A DNA stretch of 64,000 nucleotides. It comes from HKST-UBA178 sp965223815. GTDB taxonomy: Bacteria; Pseudomonadota; Gammaproteobacteria; Chromatiales; Chromatiaceae. Of this stretch, positions 1 to 8,905 are shown in pieces. Location of the stretch: the NCBI GenBank assembly GCA_965223815.1, contig OZ245019.1, forward strand, positions 2,542,001 through 2,606,000, read 5' to 3'. The position numbers and the translations under genes are program-made. Within the stretch, counting starts at the first letter, position 1; each line of letters begins with the position of its first letter. The notes beneath the pieces are model-generated. The model searched no databases and was not told the origin of the DNA. It saw only the letters and a list, made by a program, of their open reading frames with translations.

Positions 1-2916
1 GAGGTTCAGGAACTCCAAGCGCACGGTGTTACCCGGATCTATTCGCCCGAGGACGGTCAGTCCATGGGCCTGTTGGGAATGATCCGCGACATGATCGAGC
101 GTAGCGATTTCGACCCCTGTCTCCACGCTCCCACGTCGCTCGATCCTCTGGCGGCTGGTGACTGGCGTGCCCTCTCCCGGATATTAAGTGTGCTGGAGAA
201 CGGCGCCTCCAAGGAGATGATTGACGATATTCTCTCAACCGCCGGAAAACTGGGCAAACGGATTCCTGTGCTCGGCATCACCGGGACTGGCGGCTCCGGG
301 AAGTCGTCACTCACCGACGAAATTATCCGCCGCTTCAGGCTGGGGCAGGACAACCGCCTGAAGATTGCCATCATCGCTGTGGATCCGAGCCGACGGCGAA
401 CCGGGGGCGCGCTCTTGGGCGACCGGATTCGGATGAATGCTATAGATCACCCGCAGATTTTTATGCGCTCGGTGGCTACCCGTGATGCCGGTGGAGAAGT
501 CCCAGAATACGTTGCCCAGATGATCGCAGCCTGCAAGTTGAGCGGGTTTGATCTGGTCATTGTAGAGACGCCGGGCATAGGCCAAGGCAATGCCGGAATC
601 GTTCCCTTCGTAGATACCTCGCTCTATGTCATGACACCGGAGTTCGGGGCTCAAAGCCAGCTCGAGAAAATCGACATGCTCGATTACGCTAATCTGGTCG
701 CCATCAACAAGTTCGACAGAAAAGGGGCTGCAGATGCTTTTCGCGATGTACGAAAACAGGTACAGCGAAACCGTGAGGCCTTCTCGGAACCTGTCGAGCG
801 CATGCCGGTCTTCGGCACCATAGCGGCACGATTCAACGACAATGGCGTTACCGCTTTGTACCACGCTTTACTGGCAGAGTTGGAAAAGGCCGGTCTGCCT
901 CTGGAGCAGGACTTGTTGCCGGTTGTGGACTCGCCGATCTCTCAGGATGACAATGTGATTGTTCCCCCGCAGCGGGTCCGCTATCTCGCGGAAATCGCCG
1001 AAACCGTACGCAACTACAAGCGGAAAACCCAGGAGCAGGCGGCGATTGCCCGGGAAAGACAACAATTGCTGGAAAGCAGGCGTATGCTCGCAGAGGCGGG
1101 CCACTTCCCGTCTGAACTAGATTCGCTTATCGAAAGGCGTGAGATGTTGCTGGATCCGAGAGCGCGGAAACTGCTGGAGATCTGGCCGGATGTGAGGAAA
1201 AGCTATGCCGGTGACGAGTATGTGGTAAAGATCCGTGATAGTAAAAAACGCACCGCATTGAAACGCACCACCCTCTCCGGCACTCAGATCCCGAAAGTTG
1301 CACTGCCCAGCTATGAGGATCATGGTGAACTCTTGAAGTGGCTGCTCCTGGAGAATCTGCCGGGAACCTTTCCCTACACCGCAGGGGTCTTCGCCTTCAA
1401 GCGGGAGGGAGAGGACCCTACCCGTATGTTCGCAGGTGAGGGCGATGCCTTCCGCACCAATCGTCGCTTCAAACAGCTGTCGGCTCATGCCGAGGCGAAA
1501 CGGCTCTCTACAGCGTTCGATTCGGTGACGCTCTATGGCTGCGATCCCGATGAAAGGCCAGATATCTACGGCAAGGTGGGCAACTCGGGTGTATCCATTG
1601 CCACCCTCGAGGATATGAAAGCGCTCTACCAAGGCTTCGATCTCTGCAGCCCCTCAACCTCGGTGTCGATGACGATCAACGGTCCCGCACCAATGATCCT
1701 GGCCATGTTCATCAACACCGCCATCGAGCAACAGATAGATCGCTTCAAGGAGGAGAACGGACGACGCCCAACCGATGAGGAGATCGAAAAGGTACGCACC
1801 TGGGCCTTGGAAAATATGCGTGGCACCGTCCAGGCCGACATTCTGAAAGAAGATCAGGGGCAGAACACCTGCATATTCTCAACCGAATTCGCATTGAAAC
1901 TGATGGGAGACATTCAGGAGTACTTCGTTCATCACAGGGTACGAAATTTCTACTCGGTATCCATCTCTGGCTATCATATCGCCGAGGCGGGCGCCAACCC
2001 CATCTCCCAGCTCGCTTTTACCCTCGCCAACGGCTTCACCTATGTTGAAACCTACCTGGCCCGGGGTATGCACATCGACGATTTCGCCCCCAATCTCTCA
2101 TTCTTCTTCAGCAACGGCATGGATCCCGAATACACGGTAATGGGCCGGGTGGCGCGACGAATCTGGTCGGTGGCCATGCGCTTCAAATATAAAGGAAACG
2201 AACGCAGTCAGAAGCTCAAGTACCATATCCAGACCTCGGGGCGTTCCCTGCACGCCCAGGAGATGGATTTCAACGATATAAGAACCACCCTGCAGGCGCT
2301 CATTGCCATCTACGACAACTGTAACAGCCTGCATACCAACGCCTTCGATGAGGCCATCACCACACCGAGTGAGGCGTCGGTACGACGGGCGCTGGCCATT
2401 CAGTTGATTATCAACAATGAATGGGGCCTGGCGCGAAACGAAAACCCGAATCAGGGCGCCTTCATCATCGACGAATTGACCGAGCTGGTGGAAGAGGCGG
2501 TACTGGCGGAGTTCGAGCGCATCTCCGATCGCGGCGGTGTCCTTGGTGCAATGGAGACCGGCTATCAGCGCGGCAAGATCCAGGATGAATCGCTTCACTA
2601 TGAACACAAGAAGCACGACGGTTCGCTGCCCATTATTGGTGTCAATACCTTCTTGAATCCCGGTGGCTCGGTACCGACCAATATCACCCTCGCGCGCTCC
2701 ACCGAGAAGGAAAAGCAGAGTCAGATAGATCGTCTGCGGCAGTTTCAGAAGAAAAACAGAGACCGATCCGAAGAGGCGCTCGCCCGAGTGAAAAAGGCGG
2801 CGATCGAAAACGGCAATATTTTTAATGAGCTGGTGGACGCGGTGCGATACTGCTCTCTCGGTCAACTCTCCAACGCCCTGTATGAAGTAGGCGGTCAATA
2901 CCGCAGGAACATGTAA
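1..2916 (+). CDS. icmF: IcmF-type fused isobutyryl-CoA mutase (5' partial)
   Basis: The reading frame is open from base 1, upstream of the first ATG at 64, so the gene starts outside the window. The residues before that ATG look like the end of a B12-binding domain. Next comes a MeaB-like G-protein domain with P-loop GITGTGGSGKSS (about nt 274-309), switch-like ETPGIGQGN and NKFD base recognition. The rest is the methylmalonyl-CoA-mutase-type TIM barrel. This order (B12 domain, GTPase, mutase) defines IcmF, which interconverts isobutyryl-CoA and n-butyryl-CoA with adenosylcobalamin; the fused GTPase acts as cofactor chaperone. IcmF is usually about 1,090 residues, so roughly 120 are missing here. 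Some IcmF enzymes also act on pivalyl-CoA, so the exact substrate is not decided. A 3-hydroxybutyryl-CoA dehydrogenase and a crotonase follow on the same strand. Confidence 0.93.
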   Translation, partial: EVQELQAHGVTRIYSPEDGQSMGLLGMIRDMIERSDFDPCLHAPTSLDPLAAGDWRALSRILSVLENGASKEMIDDILSTAGKLGKRIPVLGITGTGGSGKSSLTDEIIRRFRLGQDNRLKIAIIAVDPSRRRTGGALLGDRIRMNAIDHPQIFMRSVATRDAGGEVPEYVAQMIAACKLSGFDLVIVETPGIGQGNAGIVPFVDTSLYVMTPEFGAQSQLEKIDMLDYANLVAINKFDRKGAADAFRDVRKQVQRNREAFSEPVERMPVFGTIAARFNDNGVTALYHALLAELEKAGLPLEQDLLPVVDSPISQDDNVIVPPQRVRYLAEIAETVRNYKRKTQEQAAIARERQQLLESRRMLAEAGHFPSELDSLIERREMLLDPRARKLLEIWPDVRKSYAGDEYVVKIRDSKKRTALKRTTLSGTQIPKVALPSYEDHGELLKWLLLENLPGTFPYTAGVFAFKREGEDPTRMFAGEGDAFRTNRRFKQLSAHAEAKRLSTAFDSVTLYGCDPDERPDIYGKVGNSGVSIATLEDMKALYQGFDLCSPSTSVSMTINGPAPMILAMFINTAIEQQIDRFKEENGRRPTDEEIEKVRTWALENMRGTVQADILKEDQGQNTCIFSTEFALKLMGDIQEYFVHHRVRNFYSVSISGYHIAEAGANPISQLAFTLANGFTYVETYLARGMHIDDFAPNLSFFFSNGMDPEYTVMGRVARRIWSVAMRFKYKGNERSQKLKYHIQTSGRSLHAQEMDFNDIRTTLQALIAIYDNCNSLHTNAFDEAITTPSEASVRRALAIQLIINNEWGLARNENPNQGAFIIDELTELVEEAVLAEFERISDRGGVLGAMETGYQRGKIQDESLHYEHKKHDGSLPIIGVNTFLNPGGSVPTNITLARSTEKEKQSQIDRLRQFQKKNRDRSEEALARVKKAAIENGNIFNELVDAVRYCSLGQLSNALYEVGGQYRRNM

Positions 2917-3117
2917 TCCACAGCACGGGAACCGGGCCGGCGATCGCTAAAGGCCAAATCACCCGGCGATGTCGCCACCTTATTTCCCTGTTGCTACACC
3001 AGCGGCTCATTTTTTTTAAACATCTCCGGTTTTGTTGAGAAATTAGGGTTGTCAGCAGGGCGCTCTGGGGCTATGGTCCTCAGTCGATTCTCAAACAACA
3101 TTCGAACCGAGGTAGTT

Positions 3118-3966
3118 ATGAAAATAGAGTCTGTTGGGGTGGTTGGCGCCGGCACGATGGGTAATGGCATAGCACAGGTGTTTGCGGCATCGGGTCTGAA
3201 GGTCGTACTGCAAGATATCACCCAGGAGGCGCTCGACAAGGGTATTGCCACCATCGATGTCAGCCTGGACAGGATGTTGAAAAAGGACAAGATCAGCGAA
3301 CTGCAAAAGAATGACACCCTCGCCAATATCAAGGGCGTGACCGACCTTCAGGAACTTGCGGACACTGATCTTGTAGTGGAGGCCGCTACCGAGAATCTGG
3401 AAATAAAGTGCGAGATATTCAGAACCTTGGATCAAGTATGCAAGGCCGAAGCGATCCTCGCCAGCAATACCTCATCGATCTCCCTGACCCGTATTGCCCG
3501 CGAAACCCAGCGACCTGGACAGGTTATCGGCATGCACTTCATGAATCCGGTTCCGATGATGAAACTGGTCGAGATTATTCGCGCCCTTCAGACCAAAGAT
3601 AGTGTCTACACCACCGTGGAGACGCTGGCCCGTAAAATCGGCAAAACACCCGTCGAAGTCAACGACTCTCCCGGTTTCGTATCCAATCGCATTTTACTGC
3701 CGATGATCAACGAGGCTGTCTATACACTCAATGAGGGCATCGCCAGCGTAGAGTCGATCGATACCGTGATGAAGCTTGGCATGGCTCACCCCATGGGTCC
3801 TTTGGCGTTGGCTGATCTCATTGGACTGGATACCTGCCTCGCTGTGATGGAGGTGTTGCACGAGGGGCTTGGGGATACCAAGTATCGCCCCTGTCCGTTG
3901 CTGCGCCGCATGGTCGATGCCGGGTACCTGGGCCGCAAAAGCGGCAAAGGATTTTACGATTACTGA
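3118..3966 (+). CDS. hbd: 3-hydroxybutyryl-CoA dehydrogenase
   Basis: A 282-residue protein, the usual length for single-domain 3-hydroxybutyryl-CoA dehydrogenases. It opens with the Rossmann motif GVVGAGTMGNGIAQ (residues 6-19) and has the conserved GMHFMNPVP segment with the catalytic His, then NDSPGFVSNR and the C-terminal helical 3HCDH domain ending GRKSGKGFYDY. It oxidises 3-hydroxybutyryl-CoA to acetoacetyl-CoA with NAD(P)+, or the reverse. The frame is open upstream to 3049, but the ATG at 3118 is preceded by a GAGGTAG ribosome site and gives the family N-terminus, so I start there. It sits 201 bp after the mutase and 22 bp before a crotonase gene, forming a C4 acyl-CoA cassette. The direction in vivo (butyrate/valine breakdown or PHB-linked) is not visible. 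Confidence 0.93.
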   Translation: MKIESVGVVGAGTMGNGIAQVFAASGLKVVLQDITQEALDKGIATIDVSLDRMLKKDKISELQKNDTLANIKGVTDLQELADTDLVVEAATENLEIKCEIFRTLDQVCKAEAILASNTSSISLTRIARETQRPGQVIGMHFMNPVPMMKLVEIIRALQTKDSVYTTVETLARKIGKTPVEVNDSPGFVSNRILLPMINEAVYTLNEGIASVESIDTVMKLGMAHPMGPLALADLIGLDTCLAVMEVLHEGLGDTKYRPCPLLRRMVDAGYLGRKSGKGFYDY

Positions 3967-3988
3967 TTTAAACTAAGGGGTAGCAAGC

Positions 3989-4774
3989 ATGAGTTATGAC
4001 AACGTTTTATTAGAGCAACTCGAAGCGGGCGTCTATCTGCTGACGATTAATCGCCCAAAAAGCTTCAACGCACTGAATAGTGCCACGTTGGATGATCTCT
4101 CCGCGGCCATAAGCGCTGTGGAAGCGGACGAAAACGCCCGCGTCCTGTTACTTACCGGATCAGGCGACAAGGCGTTTGTGGCCGGCGCGGATATTGCGGA
4201 AATGCAGGAAATCAGCTGCCTGCAAGCGAGGGAGTTCTCGCAAAAGGGTATACGCACCTTCCGACGGCTTGAAACCCTGCCTATACCCACCATCGCCTTG
4301 GTCAACGGTTTCTGCCTCGGCGGCGGCTGCGAACTGGCGATGAGCTGCGACTGGATCCTGGCCGCGGAGAATGCCGTATTTGGGCAGCCCGAGGTTAGCC
4401 TGGGAATTACAGCGGGATTCGGTGGTACACAGCGGCTCCAACGTTTGATCGGTCGCGGCAGGGCAATGGAACTGCTGGTTACCGGACGGCAAATCAAGGC
4501 CGACGAGGCCCTCGCCTGGGGCTTGGCCAACCACGTCTACCCAGCAGATCAATTGCGGGACAAGGCCATGAAGAGTGTCAAAGCAATCCTGGGCAAGGGG
4601 CCTGTCGCGGTGCGCTTGACCAAGGAGGCCGTGCAGAGAGGTCAGGACCTCGACCTGGAGAACGCCTGCATACTCGAAAGCGAGGTATTCAGCCTCTGTT
4701 TCAGCAGCGCTGATCAGCGCGAGGGTATGACCGCCTTTGTGGAAAAGAGAGCAGCTGATTTCAAAGGCGTCTGA
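3989..4774 (+). CDS. Enoyl-CoA hydratase (crotonase family)
   Basis: A 261-residue crotonase-fold protein. It carries the oxyanion-hole segments DKAFVAGADIAEM (about residues 57-69) and NGFCLGGGCELAMSCD (about 106-121). Both Glu residues expected of a true hydratase seem present: one in GGGCELAM, one in GQPEVSLGI. Enoyl-CoA hydratases add water to crotonyl-CoA or longer 2-enoyl-CoAs to give 3-hydroxyacyl-CoA, the substrate of the preceding dehydrogenase. The ATG at 3989 follows AAGGGG by a normal spacing, 22 bp after the dehydrogenase stop, so the two are surely co-transcribed. Chain-length preference cannot be read from sequence. Confidence 0.9.
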   Translation: MSYDNVLLEQLEAGVYLLTINRPKSFNALNSATLDDLSAAISAVEADENARVLLLTGSGDKAFVAGADIAEMQEISCLQAREFSQKGIRTFRRLETLPIPTIALVNGFCLGGGCELAMSCDWILAAENAVFGQPEVSLGITAGFGGTQRLQRLIGRGRAMELLVTGRQIKADEALAWGLANHVYPADQLRDKAMKSVKAILGKGPVAVRLTKEAVQRGQDLDLENACILESEVFSLCFSSADQREGMTAFVEKRAADFKGV

Positions 4775-5158
4775 GCGGTAACCACGGAGCGCGGAAACGG
4801 AAAGCCGCGCCCCTCCTCTCCAGGGTATTGCGCCCTCTCAGCGATTCGACCGCAACGATTAAGTAGTAACCTTGCCCCGGGCCGCTAGATTGGCCGAGGC
4901 CCCAGTACCTCGATTCCCCGGGTATCAAACCGGGTATAAATAAAAAAATCAGTAAGTTATAAAATAATAATTGATATCCAACTTAGTGGCATTGAAATCA
5001 AAAAAATGATAATCACTGTTGACCGAGGGTGAATTTTTCATTAGTGTTTGCAAGATATTTAGTTACGTTTACGTAAACGTAAGTTAGACCGAGACGCCGA
5101 AAACCCGATAACCGGGATTGACAAGAACAAACAGCGTAAGGCGCAGGAGGAGCAAACC
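4775..5158. other. Intergenic region, AT-rich regulatory gap
   Basis: 384 bp without a gene between the crotonase and the universal stress gene. The first half is ordinary; about 4930-5070 is AT-rich, unlike the flanking genes. It contains the palindrome at 5063-5082. A weak sigma70-like pair, TTGACC (5019-5024) and TAGTGT (5042-5047) with a 17-bp spacer, lies just upstream of it. A GCGCGG/CCGCGC hairpin after the crotonase lacks a T-run, so I do not call it a terminator. Confidence 0.6.
5063..5082. promoter_or_regulatory. Perfect 20-bp palindromic operator candidate
   Basis: TTACGTTTACGTAAACGTAA is identical to its own reverse complement over all 20 bases and contains ACGT three times at regular spacing. 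It lies 77 bp upstream of the TTG start of the stress-protein gene that opens the ligase/transporter cluster. From memory, it resembles the TTTACGT/ACGTAAA operators predicted for LiuR, the MerR-family regulator of branched-chain amino acid and short acyl-CoA catabolism in Proteobacteria. No regulator gene of that type is in the window, so the identity of the binder is inference. Confidence 0.65.
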
Positions 5159-5992
5159 TTGGCCTTGAGAGATATTCTGGTTCATGTTGATCAGACACCC
5201 GACTGCGACCGGCGCATGCATTTGGCGCTGCAGCTCGCCGCGGCCGAGGGCTCCGGGCTCACCGGCCTCTTCTCACAGGCCAATGCCTACCTGGAGAGCC
5301 GTACCAGCGGATTGGAGAAGCGCCGTGCCAAGCACCAGCAGACGAGCGAAGGACTGCGCAACAAATATCAACCCGAGGCGGACGCGGCAGGCGTTGACTT
5401 ACATTGGGAAACGGCACCATTCGATAGATCCGACGATGTAGTCACCGATCACTTGGTGTTCTACTCCCAGCACGCGGATCTGGTCATAGTGGGCCAGCAC
5501 AATCCCGATAAGTACGACGGCAGCATTCCCGCCGACATGGTTGGACACCTGGTTCTGGAGACCGGCAGGCCCATTCTGGTTATCCCCTACGCCGGTCACT
5601 TCCCGGTATTGGGAGAACGGGTAGTCGTGGCGTGGAATACGGCGCGAGAATCCGTGCGCGCGGTCAACGATGCGATCCCTCTGATGGGCAAAGCCAAGAA
5701 GGTGAAAGTCGTCGCTATCAATCCCCACGAGAAAGGTAAGCGTCACGGGAACACCCCCTCTGCCGATATCGTGAAACATCTTCAGCGCCACGGCATCCCC
5801 GCGGAGGCGGATCATTTTTCCACTGGCGGCGTGGATGAGGGAAATCTGCTGCTCAACATCCTATCCGATGAACGGGCGGATCTGTTGGTCATGGGTGCAT
5901 ATGGGCGCCAGCGGTTTCGGGAGTTGGTGCTGGGTGGAGTCACCCAAGAAATTCTGGAGCACATGACCACCCCCGTTCTGATGTCACACTGA
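5159..5992 (+). CDS. Tandem-domain universal stress protein
   Basis: 277 residues, two UspA domains in tandem. The N-terminal copy begins ALRDILVHVD. The C-terminal copy (about residues 150-277) starts at RVVVAWNTARESVRAV and ends with the nucleotide-binding signature GAYGRQRFRELVLGGVT. The first copy has a weaker G-x2-G-x9-G motif, so probably only the second domain binds nucleotide. The start is an unusual TTG at 5159, supported by a perfect AGGAGG at 5145-5150, 8 bp upstream. There is no ATG giving the correct N-terminus. It is the first gene after the palindromic site, and 126 bp separate it from the acyl-CoA ligase. Its role in the cluster is unknown. Confidence 0.88.
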   Translation: MALRDILVHVDQTPDCDRRMHLALQLAAAEGSGLTGLFSQANAYLESRTSGLEKRRAKHQQTSEGLRNKYQPEADAAGVDLHWETAPFDRSDDVVTDHLVFYSQHADLVIVGQHNPDKYDGSIPADMVGHLVLETGRPILVIPYAGHFPVLGERVVVAWNTARESVRAVNDAIPLMGKAKKVKVVAINPHEKGKRHGNTPSADIVKHLQRHGIPAEADHFSTGGVDEGNLLLNILSDERADLLVMGAYGRQRFRELVLGGVTQEILEHMTTPVLMSH

Positions 5993-6118
5993 TGGATCAC
6001 CCACGGTAAATCAATGCTTGACTGATAACTTATAAAAACCTGATTCACTGTCTGCCAAGACAAGAGACAAAACAAGGCACGTTAGAGGCCATCTCGGAAT
6101 AGAGAGAGGAGTGAGGGA

Positions 6119-8089
6119 ATGTCATCAAATCATTCCACAGCGGGAAACGGGCAGCAGCTCGATACCTTTCCCAAGCTGCTGCTGCACCACGCCAAGGTGC
6201 GCGCCAACAAGATCGCCATGCGGGAAAAGGACTTGGGTATCTGGCAGTCCTGGAGCTGGAGCCAGGTGGCGGACGAAGTTCGCGCCCTCGCCTGCGGCCT
6301 GGCATCTCTCGGATTCAAACATGGCGACAAGTTGGCGATCATCGGTGACAACCGCCCTCGTCTCTACTGGAGTATGGCGGCGGCTCAGTGTCTAGGCGGC
6401 GTTCCGGTACCGCTCTACCAGGACTCGGTGGCGGAGGAGATGGTCTACGTCCTGGATAATGCCGATGTGCGCTTCGCCATAGTGGAAGACCAAGAGCAGG
6501 TCGACAAGTTGCTTGAGACACGGGACGAGTCCAGCCAGATAGAGCACATCATGTACGACGATCCCAGGGGGATGCGTCATTACGATTACCCGTTTCTGAG
6601 CAGCATCGACGAAATACAGGAGGCGGGAAGCCGCTTCGATAGTGATAATCCTGGCTACTTCGAGCGCGAAAGCGAGGCGGTAACCGGTGATGATATCGCC
6701 ATCATGCTCTACACCTCGGGTACCACGGGCAAGCCCAAAGGCGTGGTGCTGACCAATGACAATGTGATTATCACCGCCCGCAACGGCATTATCAGGGAAA
6801 ACCTCAGCGCCGATGAAGAGGTTCTCGCCTACCTGCCAATGGCCTGGGTAGGAGACAATCTGTTCTCTTATGCACAATCATTTGTTGCCGGTTTCACGGT
6901 CAGCTGTCCCGAAAACGGGGCCACCGTCCTGACCGATTTGCGGGAGATCGGCCCCACTTACTACTTCGCCCCTCCCAGGGTTTACGAAAACATGCTCACC
7001 CAGGTGATGATCCGCATGGAGGATGCGAGCAAACCCAAGCGGAAGATGTTCCACTTCTTCATGGAACACGCCAAGCGAGTAGGCACTCGGATTCTCGACG
7101 GTAAAGAGGTTACCGTAAAAGAGAAGCTGATTTACAAACTGGGTAATTTCTTCGTCTACGGACCTCTACGGGATGTTTTGGGACTCGGCCGTATACGTCT
7201 CGCTTACACTGCGGGCGAGGCCATTGGCCCGGAGATATTCGATTTCTACCGCTCGCTGGGTATCAATATCAAGCAACTATACGGCCAAACAGAGGGAATG
7301 GTGTTCATTTGCGTGCAGCCGGATGGTGAGATCTATGCCGATACTGTGGGCACACCGGCAATCGACGTTGAAATTAAGATCGACGACAGCGGCGAAGTCC
7401 TCTACCGCAGCCCGGGCGTATTCCACTCTTACTACAAGAATCCGGAAGCAACCGCCAGCACCAAGACCGAGGCGGGATGGGTATACACAGGGGATGCTGG
7501 CTACTTCGCCGACAATGGTCATCTCCGCATCATCGATCGCGCCAAGGATGTGAGCAAGTTGAAGGACGGCACCATGTTCGCACCCAAGTACATCGAGAAC
7601 AAATTGAAATTTTTTCCCTTTATCAAAGAGGTGGTGGCCTTCGGCGACAATCGGGAATACACCGCGGTATTCATTAATATCGACCTGGAGGCAGTGGGCA
7701 ACTGGGCGGAACGCCGACACCTCGCCTACTCGGGTTACACGGATCTCGCTGCCCAGGAGCCGGTATACGACATGATCCAGGAGTGTGTAGAGAAGGTGAA
7801 TGAAGATCTGTCCCGTGACCCCCGGCTCGGCAACTCCCAGATCCACCGTTTTTTGGTGCTTCACAAGGAACTGGACGCAGATGACGGAGAACTCACCCGC
7901 ACCAGGAAAGTCCGCCGGGGCTTTATAGCGGAGCGTTACGAGGAGCTTGTGGAGGCGCTCTACTCCGAGGCCTCCGACTGTCACGTTGAGACCCAGGTTA
8001 CCTTCGAAGACGGTCGCACCGGCATTCTGGCTGCCGATGTCAACATACGCAACGCTCGCCAGTTCCCCACTACTGCCACTGCGCACTGA
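6119..8089 (+). CDS. Long-chain fatty acid/AMP-dependent acyl-CoA ligase
   Basis: A 656-residue member of the ANL superfamily, FadD15-like in length and layout. It has the ATP P-loop YTSGTTGKPKG (about residues 199-209), the LYGQTEG A5 motif, the YTGDAGYF hinge-region Asp and a C-terminal lid domain with KDGTMFAPKYIENKLK that keeps a Lys in the usual region. It would activate a carboxylic acid to acyl-AMP and then acyl-CoA. The ATG at 6119 follows GAGAGGAGTGAGGG. Only 15 bp separate its stop from a LivG-type ATPase, so it belongs to the transporter operon. Liv-type importers with such ligases suggest uptake and activation of a carboxylic acid. The acid is not identifiable: long-chain, branched or aromatic all remain possible. 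Confidence 0.88.
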   Translation: MSSNHSTAGNGQQLDTFPKLLLHHAKVRANKIAMREKDLGIWQSWSWSQVADEVRALACGLASLGFKHGDKLAIIGDNRPRLYWSMAAAQCLGGVPVPLYQDSVAEEMVYVLDNADVRFAIVEDQEQVDKLLETRDESSQIEHIMYDDPRGMRHYDYPFLSSIDEIQEAGSRFDSDNPGYFERESEAVTGDDIAIMLYTSGTTGKPKGVVLTNDNVIITARNGIIRENLSADEEVLAYLPMAWVGDNLFSYAQSFVAGFTVSCPENGATVLTDLREIGPTYYFAPPRVYENMLTQVMIRMEDASKPKRKMFHFFMEHAKRVGTRILDGKEVTVKEKLIYKLGNFFVYGPLRDVLGLGRIRLAYTAGEAIGPEIFDFYRSLGINIKQLYGQTEGMVFICVQPDGEIYADTVGTPAIDVEIKIDDSGEVLYRSPGVFHSYYKNPEATASTKTEAGWVYTGDAGYFADNGHLRIIDRAKDVSKLKDGTMFAPKYIENKLKFFPFIKEVVAFGDNREYTAVFINIDLEAVGNWAERRHLAYSGYTDLAAQEPVYDMIQECVEKVNEDLSRDPRLGNSQIHRFLVLHKELDADDGELTRTRKVRRGFIAERYEELVEALYSEASDCHVETQVTFEDGRTGILAADVNIRNARQFPTTATAH

Positions 8090-8104
8090 GACCCGGAGAA
8101 GACC

Positions 8105-8890
8105 ATGCACGAGAGAGATATTGGCGAAGTGGTCTTGGAGGTTCAGGGCATCTCCCTCTCCTTCGGTGCCATGCGGGTGCTGAACAATATCAGCTTCGAC
8201 GTTCGCCAGAGAGAAATACGCTCCATTATAGGTCCCAATGGGGCCGGTAAGAGTTCCATGCTGAATGTGATCAACGGTGTCTATCACCCTCAAGAGGGAA
8301 CGATCATTTTTCGCGGCGAGGAAAGGGCGGAGATGAAGGTACACGAAGCGGCCGCACAGGGCATCGCCCGAACATTTCAGAACATAGCTCTGTTCAAGGG
8401 CATGAGCACGCTGGACAACATCATGACTGGCCGCAATCAAAAGATGAAAAGCAATCTGCTGCAGCAGGCCATCTACTGGGGAAAGGCCCAGAAAGAGGAG
8501 CTGGAACATCGACGGGTAGTAGAAGAGATCATAGATTTTCTAGAAATCCAGGCGATCCGCAAAACCCCGGTTGGACGCCTTCCCTACGGTATGCAGAAGC
8601 GGGTGGAACTTGGCCGTGCCCTGGCGGCGGAACCCGATATCCTGCTTCTGGACGAACCCATGGCGGGCATGAACATGGAGGAGAAGGAGGATATGTCGCG
8701 CTTCGTGCTGGATATCAATGATGAGTTCGGAACCACGATTATCTTGATCGAGCACGATATGGGCGTAGTCATGGATCTATCGGACCGGGTGGTGGTTCTA
8801 GACTACGGTCTGCAGCTGGCCGATGGTCCTCCAGACGAGGTGCGTAACAACCAAGCCGTGATCGACGCCTATCTTGGCGTCGCCCACTGA
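8105..8890 (+). CDS. LivG-type ABC transporter ATPase
   Basis: 261 residues, one ABC ATPase domain of the hydrophobic/branched-chain amino acid importer class. Walker A is GPNGAGKSS (about residues 40-48). The TARTFQNIALF-like Q-loop segment reads ARTFQNIALFKGM. The signature region is unusual: LPYGMQKRVELGRAL in place of LSYGQQRRLEIARAL, and Walker B is DILLLDEP. A C-terminal segment typical of LivG (VVLDYGLQLADGPPDEV) follows. The start at 8105 has GGAG upstream. It pairs with the LivF-type ATPase at 12481 to energise the LivH/LivM permease. It is separated from the ligase by 15 bp and from LivH by 15 bp. Confidence 0.92.
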   Translation: MHERDIGEVVLEVQGISLSFGAMRVLNNISFDVRQREIRSIIGPNGAGKSSMLNVINGVYHPQEGTIIFRGEERAEMKVHEAAAQGIARTFQNIALFKGMSTLDNIMTGRNQKMKSNLLQQAIYWGKAQKEELEHRRVVEEIIDFLEIQAIRKTPVGRLPYGMQKRVELGRALAAEPDILLLDEPMAGMNMEEKEDMSRFVLDINDEFGTTIILIEHDMGVVMDLSDRVVVLDYGLQLADGPPDEVRNNQAVIDAYLGVAH

Positions 8891-8905
8891 TCCCGGAGAA
8901 AGAAT

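Noticed and set aside
4795..4825. GCGCGG...CCGCGC hairpin after the crotonase gene as a terminator
   Set aside because: Short stem, long loop and no T-run.
7277..8509. A 410-codon minus-strand frame opposite the acyl-CoA ligase and LivG genes
   Set aside because: It is antisense to two well-supported genes, has no domain, and its length is explained by codon bias of the plus strand.
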